NCBI RefSeq assembly: GCF_036662795.1
Contig: NZ_JBAFWZ010000012.1
Span: 45,804 to 109,803 of the forward strand
Direction: 5' to 3'
Length of the DNA: 64,000 nt
Source of the DNA: Lysinibacillus_B sp036662795
GTDB taxonomy: Bacteria > Bacillota > Bacilli > Bacillales_A > Planococcaceae
The first letter of the stretch is position 1. Every line of letters starts with the position of its first letter. Below are positions 42,398-50,244 of the stretch, in pieces. The position numbers and the translations under genes are program-made. The notes below the pieces were generated by a model that saw only the letters and a list, made by a program, of their open reading frames with translations, ran no database searches and was not told where the DNA came from.

Positions 42398-42937
42398 ATG
42401 TCTCGCGTAGGTAAAAAACTTATCGAGGTGCCTGCTAACGTAACTGTGGCTGTCGCTGAAGACAACACAGTAACTGTTAAAGGTCCTAAAGGCGAATTAA
42501 CTCGTCAATTCCATAAAGATATGAAAATTGAGCAAGAAGGCAACATCGTTTCTGTTGTTCGTCCTTCTGATTCAAAAGAACACCGCACAAACCACGGTAC
42601 AACTCGTGCGTTATTAGCTAACATGGTTACTGGTGTTTCTGAAGGTTTCTCTCGTGCTCTAGAACTTATCGGTGTAGGTTACCGTGCACAATTACAAGGT
42701 AAAAAGCTTGTACTGAACGTTGGTTACTCTCATCCAGTAGAGTTCACACCAGAAGAAGGTTTAGAGATCGAAGTTCCTTCGAACACTAAAATCATCATCA
42801 AAGGTATTTCTAAAGAACGCGTAGGTGCTTTAGCATCTAACATTCGTGACGTTCGTCCACCAGAGCCGTACAAAGGTAAAGGTATTCGTTATGAAGGCGA
42901 ATTCGTACGTCGTAAAGAAGGTAAAACAGGTAAATAA
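42398..42937 (+). CDS. rplF: 50S ribosomal protein L6
   Basis: Near the sarcin-ricin loop and factor-binding site. 179 residues, two similar domains, with the conserved PEPYKGKGIRYEGE at the C-terminus. TGGAGGTG precedes the ATG. Confidence 0.97.
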   Translation: MSRVGKKLIEVPANVTVAVAEDNTVTVKGPKGELTRQFHKDMKIEQEGNIVSVVRPSDSKEHRTNHGTTRALLANMVTGVSEGFSRALELIGVGYRAQLQGKKLVLNVGYSHPVEFTPEEGLEIEVPSNTKIIIKGISKERVGALASNIRDVRPPEPYKGKGIRYEGEFVRRKEGKTGK

Positions 42938-42970
42938 TGCTGCATAAAGCATTAGAAAGGAGTGACCTCT

Positions 42971-43330
42971 ATGATTACGAAACAAGATAAAAATCAAGTT
43001 CGTAAGAAACGTCATGGGCGTGTTCGCGCTAAGATTTCTGGTACTGCATTACGTCCTCGTTTAAACGTATTCCGTTCAAACAAGAACATCTATGCTCAAC
43101 TAATCGATGACGTAGCTGGCGTAACTTTAGTTTCAGCTAACACTCAAGAAAAAGAATTCGAGGGTGCTGGTTCAAACGTAGAAGCAGCTGCTAAAATCGG
43201 TGAAATCATCGCAAAACGCGCTGTTGAAAAAAATATTACTACTGTGGTATTTGACCGTGGTGGTTACTTATATCATGGACGTGTAAAAGCTTTAGCTGAA
43301 GCTGCACGTGAAAACGGCTTAGAATTTTAA
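42971..43330 (+). CDS. rplR: 50S ribosomal protein L18
   Basis: 5S rRNA-binding protein of the central protuberance. 119 residues from ATG 42971, 8 bases after AAAGGAG; an in-frame GTG at 42962 overlaps that site. C-terminal FDRGGYLYHGRVKALAEAAR is conserved. Confidence 0.97.
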   Translation: MITKQDKNQVRKKRHGRVRAKISGTALRPRLNVFRSNKNIYAQLIDDVAGVTLVSANTQEKEFEGAGSNVEAAAKIGEIIAKRAVEKNITTVVFDRGGYLYHGRVKALAEAARENGLEF

Positions 43331-43351
43331 TAAGAAGGAGGGACATACTTC

Positions 43352-43852
43352 ATGAGTCGCATTGACGCAAACAAACTAGAACTTGAAGAACGCGTAGTTA
43401 CTATTAACCGTGTTGCTAAAGTTGTTAAAGGTGGTCGTCGCTTCCGCTTCACTGCATTAGTTGTAGTTGGAGATAAAAACGGTCATGTAGGTTTTGGTAC
43501 TGGTAAAGCACAAGAGGTTCCAGATGCAATCCGCAAAGCTGTTGAAGACGCGAAGAAAAACTTAATCGAAGTACCACGCGTAGGTGGAACTACTCCACAC
43601 TTAGTGCAAGGTCGCTTCGGTGCAGGTTCAATCTTAATTAAACCTGCTGCTCCTGGTACAGGAGTTATCGCTGGTGGTCCAGTACGTGCAGTACTAGAAC
43701 TTGCTGGTATTACTGATATTCTTTCAAAATCTCTAGGTTCAAACACACCAATCAACATGGTGCGTGCAACTGTTGCAGGTTTAACTGAATTAAAACGCGC
43801 AGAGGACGTTGCAAAACTTCGCGGTAAATCAGTGGAAGAGTTATTAGGATAA
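43352..43852 (+). CDS. rpsE: 30S ribosomal protein S5
   Basis: Decoding-fidelity protein near the mRNA entry. 166 residues; dsRNA-binding-like domain with RVAKVVKGGRRFRFTALVVV and the GFGTGKAQEVPDAI segment. The region linked to spectinomycin resistance (VVKGGRR) looks wild type. GGAGGG precedes the ATG. Confidence 0.97.
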   Translation: MSRIDANKLELEERVVTINRVAKVVKGGRRFRFTALVVVGDKNGHVGFGTGKAQEVPDAIRKAVEDAKKNLIEVPRVGGTTPHLVQGRFGAGSILIKPAAPGTGVIAGGPVRAVLELAGITDILSKSLGSNTPINMVRATVAGLTELKRAEDVAKLRGKSVEELLG

Positions 43853-43866
43853 GGGGGGGAATTATA

Positions 43867-44046
43867 ATGGCTAAATTACAAATCACCCTTACTAAATCTG
43901 TGATCGGTTCTAAACCGGGACAACGTAAAACTGTTGAAGCACTTGGCTTACGTAAAACTAACCAAACTGTTGAACAAGCTGACAACGCAGCTATTCGCGG
44001 TATGTTAACAAAAGTAGCTCACTTAGTTACTGTAAAAGAAATCTAA
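43867..44046 (+). CDS. rpmD: 50S ribosomal protein L30
   Basis: 59-residue large-subunit protein (AKLQITLTKSVIGSKPGQRK; TVEALGLRKTNQTVEQ). The ribosome binding site AGGGGGG is 7-8 bases before the ATG. Standard place between rpsE and rplO. Confidence 0.95.
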   Translation: MAKLQITLTKSVIGSKPGQRKTVEALGLRKTNQTVEQADNAAIRGMLTKVAHLVTVKEI

Positions 44047-44079
44047 TTTCATATCATTGAACAAGGAGGTGCCACCCAT

Positions 44080-44520
44080 ATGAAACTTCATGAGTTAAAA
44101 CCAGCAGAAGGATCTCGTAAACAACGTAACCGTGTTGGTCGTGGTATCGGTTCTGGTAACGGTAAAACTGCAGGTAAAGGTCATAAAGGTCAAAACGCTC
44201 GTTCTGGCGGCGGCGTTCGTCCAGGATTTGAAGGGGGTCAAAACCCACTTTTCCGTCGTTTACCTAAACGTGGCTTTACGAACATTAACCGTAAAGAATA
44301 CGCTATCGTTAACCTTGACGCACTTAACCGTTTCGAAGATGGTGCAGAAGTAACACCTGCATTATTATTAGAAACTGGTGTTGTGAGCAACGAAAAAGCT
44401 GGAATCAAAGTTCTAGGTCATGGAACTGTAACGAAAAAGCTTACTGTTAAAGCTCATAAATTCTCTGCTTCAGCTAAAGAAGCAATTGAGAATGCTGGCG
44501 GAACAACTGAGGTGATTTAA
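44080..44520 (+). CDS. rplO: 50S ribosomal protein L15
   Basis: Late assembly protein of the large subunit. 146 residues with the Gly-rich N-terminal extension (GRGIGSGNGKTAGKGHKGQN). AAGGAGGTG precedes the ATG. The stop overlaps the secY start (TTTAATG). Confidence 0.97.
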   Translation: MKLHELKPAEGSRKQRNRVGRGIGSGNGKTAGKGHKGQNARSGGGVRPGFEGGQNPLFRRLPKRGFTNINRKEYAIVNLDALNRFEDGAEVTPALLLETGVVSNEKAGIKVLGHGTVTKKLTVKAHKFSASAKEAIENAGGTTEVI

Positions 44521-45815
44521 TGTTTCAGACGATCTCTAACTTTATGCGCGTTCGAGATATAAGAAATAAAATCATATTCACTCTTTTAATGTTAATCGTT
44601 TTTCGTATCGGGACATTCATCCCGGTACCAAACGTTGACGCAAATGTATTAAAGGCAGCTGATGAGTTTAACTTAATAGGTTTCCTTAATACGTTTGGCG
44701 GTGGTGCTCTTGCAAATTTCTCTATCTTTGCGATGGGAATTATGCCGTACATCACAGCCTCAATCATTGTTCAGTTACTGCAAATGGACGTTGTACCGAA
44801 ATTTGCGGAGTGGGCAAAGCAAGGTGAAGTTGGTCGACGTAAGTTGGCTCAATTCACGCGTTATTTCACAATCATATTAGGCTTTATTCAATCTTTCGCA
44901 ATGTCTTACGGGTTTAACCAGTTTTACGGCGGATCATTGATTACAGATACTAGTATTGCATCGTACTTAACGATTTCAGTCGTGCTTACGGCTGGTACTG
45001 CTTTCTTACTTTGGTTATCTGAGCAAATTACTGCACATGGCGTAGGTAATGGTATTTCTATTATTATCTTTGCTGGTATCGTCGCTGCGATTCCAAATGT
45101 AGTAAACCAAATCTTTGCACAAAAATTTGAAGGTGCTGGTGATCAGTTATTCATTAACATCGCCATTATGGCACTACTAGTTTTAGTGCTTCTAGCTGTT
45201 GTGGTTGGTGTTATATACGTGCAACAAGCACTTCGTAAAATTCCAATTCAATATGCTAAACGGGTTGCTGGTCGTGGTCAGGCTGTAGGTGGACAACAAA
45301 CGCACTTACCGTTAAAAGTAAATGCTGCAGGGGTTATTCCGGTAATCTTCGCAGTAGCGTTTATCGTAACGCCACAAACACTGGCTACATTCTTTGGTCA
45401 AAATAGTGTAACGACTTGGATTACTAATAATCTGCAGCAAACGCAGCCTATTGGTATGACACTTTATGTTATTTTGATTATTGCATTCACATATTTCTAT
45501 GCATTCATTCAAGTGAATCCGGAAAATGTGGCTGACAACTTGAAAAAACAAGGTGCATACATTCCAGGTATTCGTCCTGGTAATGATACGCAAACTTATT
45601 TAACAAAAGTTCTATACCGTTTAACTTTCGTAGGGGCAATCTTCCTTGTTGTTATTTCTGTAATGCCAATCCTATTCATTAAATTTATGAACCTACCAGC
45701 TTCGGCTCAAATTGGGGGAACAAGTTTAATTATCGTAGTAGGTGTTGCGTTAGAGACAATGAAACAATTAGAATCGCAACTTGTCAAACGTCACTATAAG
45801 GGCTTTATGAAATAA
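44520..45815 (+). CDS. secY: Preprotein translocase subunit SecY
   Basis: Channel of the Sec translocon; 431 residues with ten transmembrane helices. The conserved GNGISIIIFAGIV segment and cytoplasmic loop YAKRVAGRGQAVGGQQTHLP are visible. GAGGTGATTT at the end of rplO acts as binding site; ATG at 44520 overlaps the rplO stop codon by one base, so the genes are coupled. Confidence 0.97.
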   Translation: MFQTISNFMRVRDIRNKIIFTLLMLIVFRIGTFIPVPNVDANVLKAADEFNLIGFLNTFGGGALANFSIFAMGIMPYITASIIVQLLQMDVVPKFAEWAKQGEVGRRKLAQFTRYFTIILGFIQSFAMSYGFNQFYGGSLITDTSIASYLTISVVLTAGTAFLLWLSEQITAHGVGNGISIIIFAGIVAAIPNVVNQIFAQKFEGAGDQLFINIAIMALLVLVLLAVVVGVIYVQQALRKIPIQYAKRVAGRGQAVGGQQTHLPLKVNAAGVIPVIFAVAFIVTPQTLATFFGQNSVTTWITNNLQQTQPIGMTLYVILIIAFTYFYAFIQVNPENVADNLKKQGAYIPGIRPGNDTQTYLTKVLYRLTFVGAIFLVVISVMPILFIKFMNLPASAQIGGTSLIIVVGVALETMKQLESQLVKRHYKGFMK

Positions 45816-45894
45816 TGTTGGTTTTGAGGAAACGGTTTGTTTCCTTGAGCCAGCTCTATAAATAGATAAGTTTTGTCAGGGGGAGAAATTACGT

Positions 45895-46548
45895 ATGAAT
45901 ATCGTTTTAATGGGTTTACCTGGTGCTGGTAAAGGTACACAGGCAGACAAAATTGTTGAGAAGTACGATATCCCTCATATTTCTACAGGCGATATGTTCC
46001 GTGCTGCGATTAAAGATGGCACAGAATTAGGTTTACAGGCGAAATCGTTCATGGATCAAGGGGCATTAGTTCCGGATGAAGTGACGATTGGTATCGTTGG
46101 TGAACGACTTAGCCAAAAAGACTGCGAAAAAGGATTCTTACTAGATGGATTCCCGCGTACAGTTCCTCAAGCTGAAGCTTTAGATGGCATCCTTGAAGAG
46201 TTAGGCCGTGCGATTGAGCATACAATCAATATCCAAGTAGAAAAAGATGAATTAGTAGCACGTTTAAGTGGCCGTCGTATTTGTAAAACTTGTGGCGCTT
46301 CTTACCACTTAATTTTCAATCCTCCTGCTGAGGAAGGAAAATGTGATAAAGATGGCGGAGAGCTTTACACACGTGAGGACGACAATCCTGAAACTGTAAC
46401 GAACCGTCTGGAAGTAAATATGAATCAAGCACAGCCTTTACTTGATTTTTATGAAGCAAAAGGTGTATTAACAAATATTGATGGACAGCAAGATATTAAT
46501 AAAGTATTTGCTGATCTTGACGCTCTTTTACAGGGCATCCGCAGCTGA
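45895..46548 (+). CDS. adk: Adenylate kinase
   Basis: Converts AMP and ATP into two ADP. P-loop GLPGAGKGTQ, AMP-binding STGDMFRAAI, LLDGFPRT. The LID (residues about 125-160) has a zinc site, CKTCG with a later CDKD, normal for Gram-positive adenylate kinases. 217 residues. GGGGGAG precedes the ATG. The 79-base gap from secY holds an AGGAAAC/GTTTCCT hairpin without a T run. The expected next gene, map, is decayed. Confidence 0.97.
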   Translation: MNIVLMGLPGAGKGTQADKIVEKYDIPHISTGDMFRAAIKDGTELGLQAKSFMDQGALVPDEVTIGIVGERLSQKDCEKGFLLDGFPRTVPQAEALDGILEELGRAIEHTINIQVEKDELVARLSGRRICKTCGASYHLIFNPPAEEGKCDKDGGELYTREDDNPETVTNRLEVNMNQAQPLLDFYEAKGVLTNIDGQQDINKVFADLDALLQGIRS

Positions 46549-46624
46549 TACCCGACCCGGGCGCTAGTATAATGCTTCCGCGGGAGGTCGTGCGGAGGCA
46601 ACAACGAAACATAATTTTTTTTGA

Positions 46625-46901
46625 GAGTTGCAAAAGCATATTGTGCCCGGTATATACTATTCGTACGAAATTGAGCACTATTTGTGTGATGACACTTCGG
46701 AAAAAAGGTATAATGGGTTTCGTGGAAGCATCTGTGTAAACGGGTGGGTATGAATCTCTCACTAAGACATTCCGGCTATCGTGTTAACATAAGGAATATG
46801 ACTATCTAAATGGGATTGGCTTATTCCGTGGATTGTGTGAAGCGAAACCAGACGAGCGTCTTTCTAACATCTCTCATACAATCCAAACATATGTTGAAAC
46901 G
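46625..46901 (+). pseudogene. Decayed methionine aminopeptidase (map) remnant
   Basis: Two out-of-phase fragments still translate to Map sequence. 46625-46753 reads ELQKHIVPGI, later EIEHYL and YNGFRGSICVN, then a stop; intact Map has the same order (ELxKHIxPGI, ELDEIAEHYL, GYNGFRGSICV). 46815-46901, in another frame, reads FRGLCEAKPDERLSNISH and then TIQTYVE, matching the later Map helix. About 50 codons between them are partly deleted and the metal-binding C-terminal half is gone; full Map is near 250 residues. The site, between adk and infA, is exactly where map sits in Bacillus. A functional map must exist elsewhere. Confidence 0.85.
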
Positions 46902-46984
46902 AGTTGCTTCTATCTATTGGAAGAAAACAGTTGCTTTGATTCACTATGAATCAGAAATTGCATATAGAAGGGAGAGAATGGCTG

Positions 46985-47203
46985 ATGGCGAAAGACGATG
47001 TAATTGAAGTCGAAGGAACAGTTGTTGAGACTTTGCCAAACGCGATGTTTAAGGTAGAATTAGAAAATGGGCATACTATACTCGCACACGTTTCTGGAAA
47101 GATTCGTATGCACTTTATCCGTATCCTACCTGGAGATAAGGTTACTATCGAGTTATCTCCTTATGATTTAACTCGCGGTCGCATCACATACCGTTTTAAA
47201 TAA
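46985..47203 (+). CDS. infA: Translation initiation factor IF-1
   Basis: OB-fold factor that blocks the 30S A site during initiation. 72 residues (KDDVIEVEGTVVETLPNAMF; ILPGDKVTIELSPYDLTRGR). ATG at 46985 gives the family start. An out-of-frame ATG at 46978 lies between AGGGAGAG and the true start and could compete for ribosomes; it opens only a short frame. An in-frame start at 46946 would add residues not found in IF-1. Confidence 0.96.
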   Translation: MAKDDVIEVEGTVVETLPNAMFKVELENGHTILAHVSGKIRMHFIRILPGDKVTIELSPYDLTRGRITYRFK

Positions 47204-47240
47204 TCTTTTGCACTCCGGACTATTAAGGAGGTTAGGTTAG

Positions 47241-47354
47241 ATGAAAGTGAGACCATCTGTGAAACCGATCTGCGAAAAATGTAAAGTAATTCGCCGACGC
47301 GGTAAAGTAATGGTAATCTGTGAAAATCCTAAACACAAACAAAAACAAGGTTAA
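47241..47354 (+). CDS. rpmJ: 50S ribosomal protein L36 (zinc-binding form)
   Basis: 37 residues with zinc ligands Cys11, Cys14, Cys27 and His32 or His33 ([20 protein letters not shown]). AAGGAGG precedes the ATG. Usual place between infA and rpsM. Confidence 0.95.
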
Positions 47355-47378
47355 TAAACAAGGAGGTGCACAACGTAC

Positions 47379-47744
47379 ATGGCACGTATTGCTGGTGTTG
47401 ACATTCCTCGCGACAAACGCGTGGTAATTTCATTAACTTACATCTACGGTATTGGTAAAACTACTTCTCAAAAAGTATTAGCTGCTGCAGGCATTGACGA
47501 AAATGTCCGCGTACGCGACTTATCAGAAGATCAATTAAACCAAATCCGTGAACAATTAGATTCATACAAAACTGAAGGTGATTTACGCCGTGAGATTTCT
47601 TTAAACATCAAACGTTTAATGGAAATCGCTTCATTCCGTGGTATCCGTCACCGTCGTGGTTTACCAGTTCGTGGACAAAATACGAAGAACAACGCTCGTA
47701 CGCGTAAAGGTCCTCGTAAAACTGTAGCGAACAAGAAAAAATAA
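47379..47744 (+). CDS. rpsM: 30S ribosomal protein S13
   Basis: 30S head protein contacting P-site tRNA and L5. 121 residues (RIAGVDIPRDKRVVISLTYI; RGQNTKNNARTRKGPRKTVA). AAGGAGGTG precedes the ATG. Confidence 0.97.
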   Translation: MARIAGVDIPRDKRVVISLTYIYGIGKTTSQKVLAAAGIDENVRVRDLSEDQLNQIREQLDSYKTEGDLRREISLNIKRLMEIASFRGIRHRRGLPVRGQNTKNNARTRKGPRKTVANKKK

Positions 47745-47770
47745 TTAAGTAAAGGAGGTTCCTTCTTAAC

Positions 47771-48160
47771 ATGGCTCGTAAACAACAAACTCGTAAACGT
47801 CGTGTGAAAAAGAATATCGAAGCTGGTATTGCACACATCCGTTCTACATTTAACAATACAATCGTAACGATCACAGATATGCAAGGTAACGCAGTATCAT
47901 GGTCAAGCGCAGGTGCTCTTGGTTTCCGTGGTTCACGTAAATCGACTCCATTTGCTGCTCAAATGGCTGCTGAAACTGCTGCAAAAACATCCCTTGAACA
48001 TGGTCTGAAAACGTTGGAAGTAACTGTTAAAGGTCCTGGTGCTGGTCGTGAAGCTGCAATTCGTGCACTTCAAGCTGCTGGTTTAGAAGTAACTGCTATT
48101 AAAGACGTTACTCCAGTTCCACATAACGGTTGCCGTCCACCAAAACGTCGTCGCGTGTAG
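47771..48160 (+). CDS. rpsK: 30S ribosomal protein S11
   Basis: Platform protein near the E-site mRNA. 129 residues (ARKQQTRKRRVKKNIEAGIA; PHNGCRPPKRRRV at the end). AAAGGAGG precedes the ATG. Confidence 0.97.
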   Translation: MARKQQTRKRRVKKNIEAGIAHIRSTFNNTIVTITDMQGNAVSWSSAGALGFRGSRKSTPFAAQMAAETAAKTSLEHGLKTLEVTVKGPGAGREAAIRALQAAGLEVTAIKDVTPVPHNGCRPPKRRRV

Positions 48161-48302
48161 TGGGTGCAACTCGGTAGTTTACTTCCGAGTACATCATTTC
48201 TTTTGTGCAAAAGTCTTGTGCAATTTTTAACGGTCAATCTAAGATCGACAACTATGATGGTATGAACCTATACATTCGATGTTTTGAAGGAGGGTAAATT
48301 GA

Positions 48303-49247
48303 ATGATCGAAATTGAAAAACCAAAGATTGAAACAGTGGAGATCAGCGAAGATGCCAAGTATGGCAAGTTTGTTGTAGAACCGCTTGAACGCGGATATGG
48401 AAACACTTTGGGTAATTCTTTACGTCGTATCCTTCTGTCTTCATTACCAGGAGCTGCTGTAACATCAATTCAAATTGATGGCGTATTACACGAATTCTCT
48501 ACTGTAGAAGGCGTTGTAGAAGATGTTGCTTCAATCATCTTAAACGTGAAAAAGTTAGCTTTAAAAATCTACTCTGACGAAGAAAAGGTCATTGAGATTG
48601 ATGTTAAGGGAGATGGAACAGTTACAGCTGCTGACATTACACATGACAGCGACGTTGAAATTTTAAATCCAGATCTATATATTGCAACAATCGCTAAAAA
48701 CGGTCATTTACGTATGCGTATGTACGCACAGCGAGGCCGTGGTTACACTCCTGCTGATCAAAACAAACGTGAGGATCTTCCTATCGGCGTGATCCCGATC
48801 GACTCTATTTACACTCCAGTTTCACGCGTCAATTTCCAAGTGGAGAACACTCGCGTTGGACAAAATTCTGACTACGATAAGTTATCACTTGATGTGTGGA
48901 CAGATGGCAGCATCGGTCCAAAAGAGGCGATTTCGCTTGGAGCGAAAATTTTAACCGAGCACTTAAACATCTTCGTAGGCATGACGAACGAAGCGCAAAC
49001 TGCTGAAATCATGGTAGAAAAAGAAGAAGATCAAAAGGAAAAAGTTTTAGAGATGACTATCGAAGAACTAGACCTTTCTGTTCGTTCTTACAACTGCTTA
49101 AAGCGTGCAGGTATCAATACGGTACTTGAGCTAGCTAACAAGTCAGAAGATGACATGATGAAAGTACGTAACCTTGGTCGTAAGTCTCTAGAAGAGGTAA
49201 AAGCGAAGTTAGAAGAGCTTGGTTTAGGATTACGAAAAGAAGACTAA
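48303..49247 (+). CDS. rpoA: RNA polymerase alpha subunit
   Basis: Scaffold for polymerase assembly and target of activators. N-terminal domain to about residue 230 (YGNTLGNSLRRILLSSLPG), linker, C-terminal DNA-binding domain with RSYNCLKRAGINTVLELANK. 314 residues. GAAGGAGGG precedes the ATG. The 142-base gap after rpsK has a 6-bp ACTCGG/CCGAGT hairpin (48169-48190) and a TTGTGCAA direct repeat, neither clearly regulatory. Confidence 0.98.
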   Translation: MIEIEKPKIETVEISEDAKYGKFVVEPLERGYGNTLGNSLRRILLSSLPGAAVTSIQIDGVLHEFSTVEGVVEDVASIILNVKKLALKIYSDEEKVIEIDVKGDGTVTAADITHDSDVEILNPDLYIATIAKNGHLRMRMYAQRGRGYTPADQNKREDLPIGVIPIDSIYTPVSRVNFQVENTRVGQNSDYDKLSLDVWTDGSIGPKEAISLGAKILTEHLNIFVGMTNEAQTAEIMVEKEEDQKEKVLEMTIEELDLSVRSYNCLKRAGINTVLELANKSEDDMMKVRNLGRKSLEEVKAKLEELGLGLRKED

Positions 49248-49300
49248 GCGAATATTATATTAAAGCTAGATCAGATATTTTTTAAAGGAGGGAAACATCC

Positions 49301-49681
49301 ATGGGTTACAGAAAACTTGGTCGTACAAGTTCTCAACGTAAAGCGATGTTACGTGACTTAGCTACTGACTTAATCATCAACGAGCGCATCGAAACTACTG
49401 AAGCTCGCGCGAAGGAAGTTCGTAAAGCTGTTGAAAAAATGATTACTTTAGGTAAACGCGGAGATTTACATGCTCGTCGTCAAGCGGCTGCATTCATCCG
49501 TCGTGAGTTAGTTACTACTACTGACGAAGAAGGTAACGAAACAACGTCATTTGCACTTCAAAAGCTATTTGATGATGTTGCACCACGTTATACAGAACGT
49601 CAAGGTGGTTACACTCGTATCCTTAAAGTAGGTCCTCGTCGTGGAGACGGCGCACCTGTAGTTGTGATTGAATTAGTTTAA
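49301..49681 (+). CDS. rplQ: 50S ribosomal protein L17
   Basis: Tunnel-exit region protein of 126 residues (RKLGRTSSQRKAMLRDLATD; PRYTERQGGYTRILK). AAAGGAGGG precedes the ATG. Last gene of the S10-spc-alpha run, followed by a strong terminator. Confidence 0.97.
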   Translation: MGYRKLGRTSSQRKAMLRDLATDLIINERIETTEARAKEVRKAVEKMITLGKRGDLHARRQAAAFIRRELVTTTDEEGNETTSFALQKLFDDVAPRYTERQGGYTRILKVGPRRGDGAPVVVIELV

Positions 49682-49699
49682 TCCTAACTTAGCGTGTTT

Positions 49700-49742
49700 G
49701 AGGGGTGCCTTGTTCACCTGTTGAGCGGCATCCCTCTTTTTC
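49700..49742 (+). terminator. Terminator of the alpha operon, after rplQ
   Basis: GAGGGGTGCC (49700-49709) pairs with GGCATCCCTC (49727-49736), one G-T pair, followed by a T run. Confidence 0.9.
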
Positions 49743-49749
49743 ATAAAAT

Positions 49750-49888
49750 TTTAACGATTTATATCTAGGCTCAAACGCTGCACGCTCGAGGTCGCTTCAA
49801 CTCCCTCCTACGCATGCATGCATGCTTGTAAGGAGTTTCCAGCGCTTGTCGCGTGCGAACGAGCGTTTTAGCACTTTAACGATTTATA
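49750..49888. repeat. Imperfect inverted-repeat element flanked by 14-bp direct repeats
   Basis: TTTAACGATTTATA occurs at 49750-49763 and again at 49875-49888. The 111 bases between can fold into a long imperfect hairpin: AAACGCT...GCACGC near the left end with GCGTGC...AGCGTTT near the right, then ACTCC with GGAGT, and GCATGCATGCATGC at the tip. The layout looks like a small non-autonomous element with target-site duplication, or a scattered palindromic repeat. No coding frame. Confidence 0.55.
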
Positions 49889-49953
49889 CGACAATAATTA
49901 AGCTGAGCGTTATGATGAGCGAGTGCAATCTGTACGGCGTCTCGTCTAGCTCT

Positions 49954-50052
49954 CGCACCTCATTCATATTCGAGTGAACGGAAATGAGCAGCCGTTACAC
50001 TCACCTAATGTAGTGATAAGCGCATTTCTCTGAATGAGGTGCGCGCTTTTTT
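49954..50052 (+). promoter_or_regulatory. Nested hairpins with competing terminator (attenuator-like)
   Basis: CGCACCTCATTCA (49954-49966) is perfectly complementary to TGAATGAGGTGCG (50031-50043). Between them GAGTGAACGG (49972-49981) pairs with CCGTTACACTC (49992-50002). The 3' arm of the outer stem also forms the right arm of a terminator (AAGCGC near 50018 with GCGCTT, then six T residues). The two pairings exclude one another, as in an attenuator. No known riboswitch class is recognised. Confidence 0.45.
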
Positions 50053-50064
50053 ATTCTATTAAAT

Positions 50065-50093
50065 TTGGAATAGATAGCCAGATTGCCTATACA
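50065..50093 (+). promoter_or_regulatory. Promoter candidate for ecfA1-ecfA2-ecfT-truA
   Basis: TTGGAA at 50065-50070, 17-base spacer, TATACA at 50088-50093. It lies between two terminator-like hairpins. Confidence 0.45.
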
Positions 50094-50104
50094 TATACAA
50101 ACAT

Positions 50105-50150
50105 AAAGTACGTTTCTAGCGTAAGGCTATTGCAACGTGCTTTATTTTTA
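50105..50150 (+). terminator. Terminator-like hairpin in the ecf leader
   Basis: AAAGTACGTT (50105-50114) pairs with AACGTGCTTT (50134-50143) with one G-T pair, plus TAGC/GCTA inside; ATTTTTA follows. It would lie at the very 5' end of a transcript from the promoter at 50065. Confidence 0.55.
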
Positions 50151-50244
50151 TATATGTGAATGTCATTTTAACCTGAAAAGGTAGCGTTCATTTAGAAAAC
50201 AGTGTAGTTTTATTAGTAGAGCAGAGAGTGAGGAGCGGAGTAAC

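Noticed and set aside
46709..46714. Perfect TATAAT before infA
   Set aside because: It is the TATAAT of the old map codons for Tyr-Asn in YNGFRG, and no -35 lies at a proper distance.
48161..48302. Regulatory element between rpsK and rpoA
   Set aside because: Only a 6-bp hairpin and a short TTGTGCAA direct repeat; no T run and no clear promoter.
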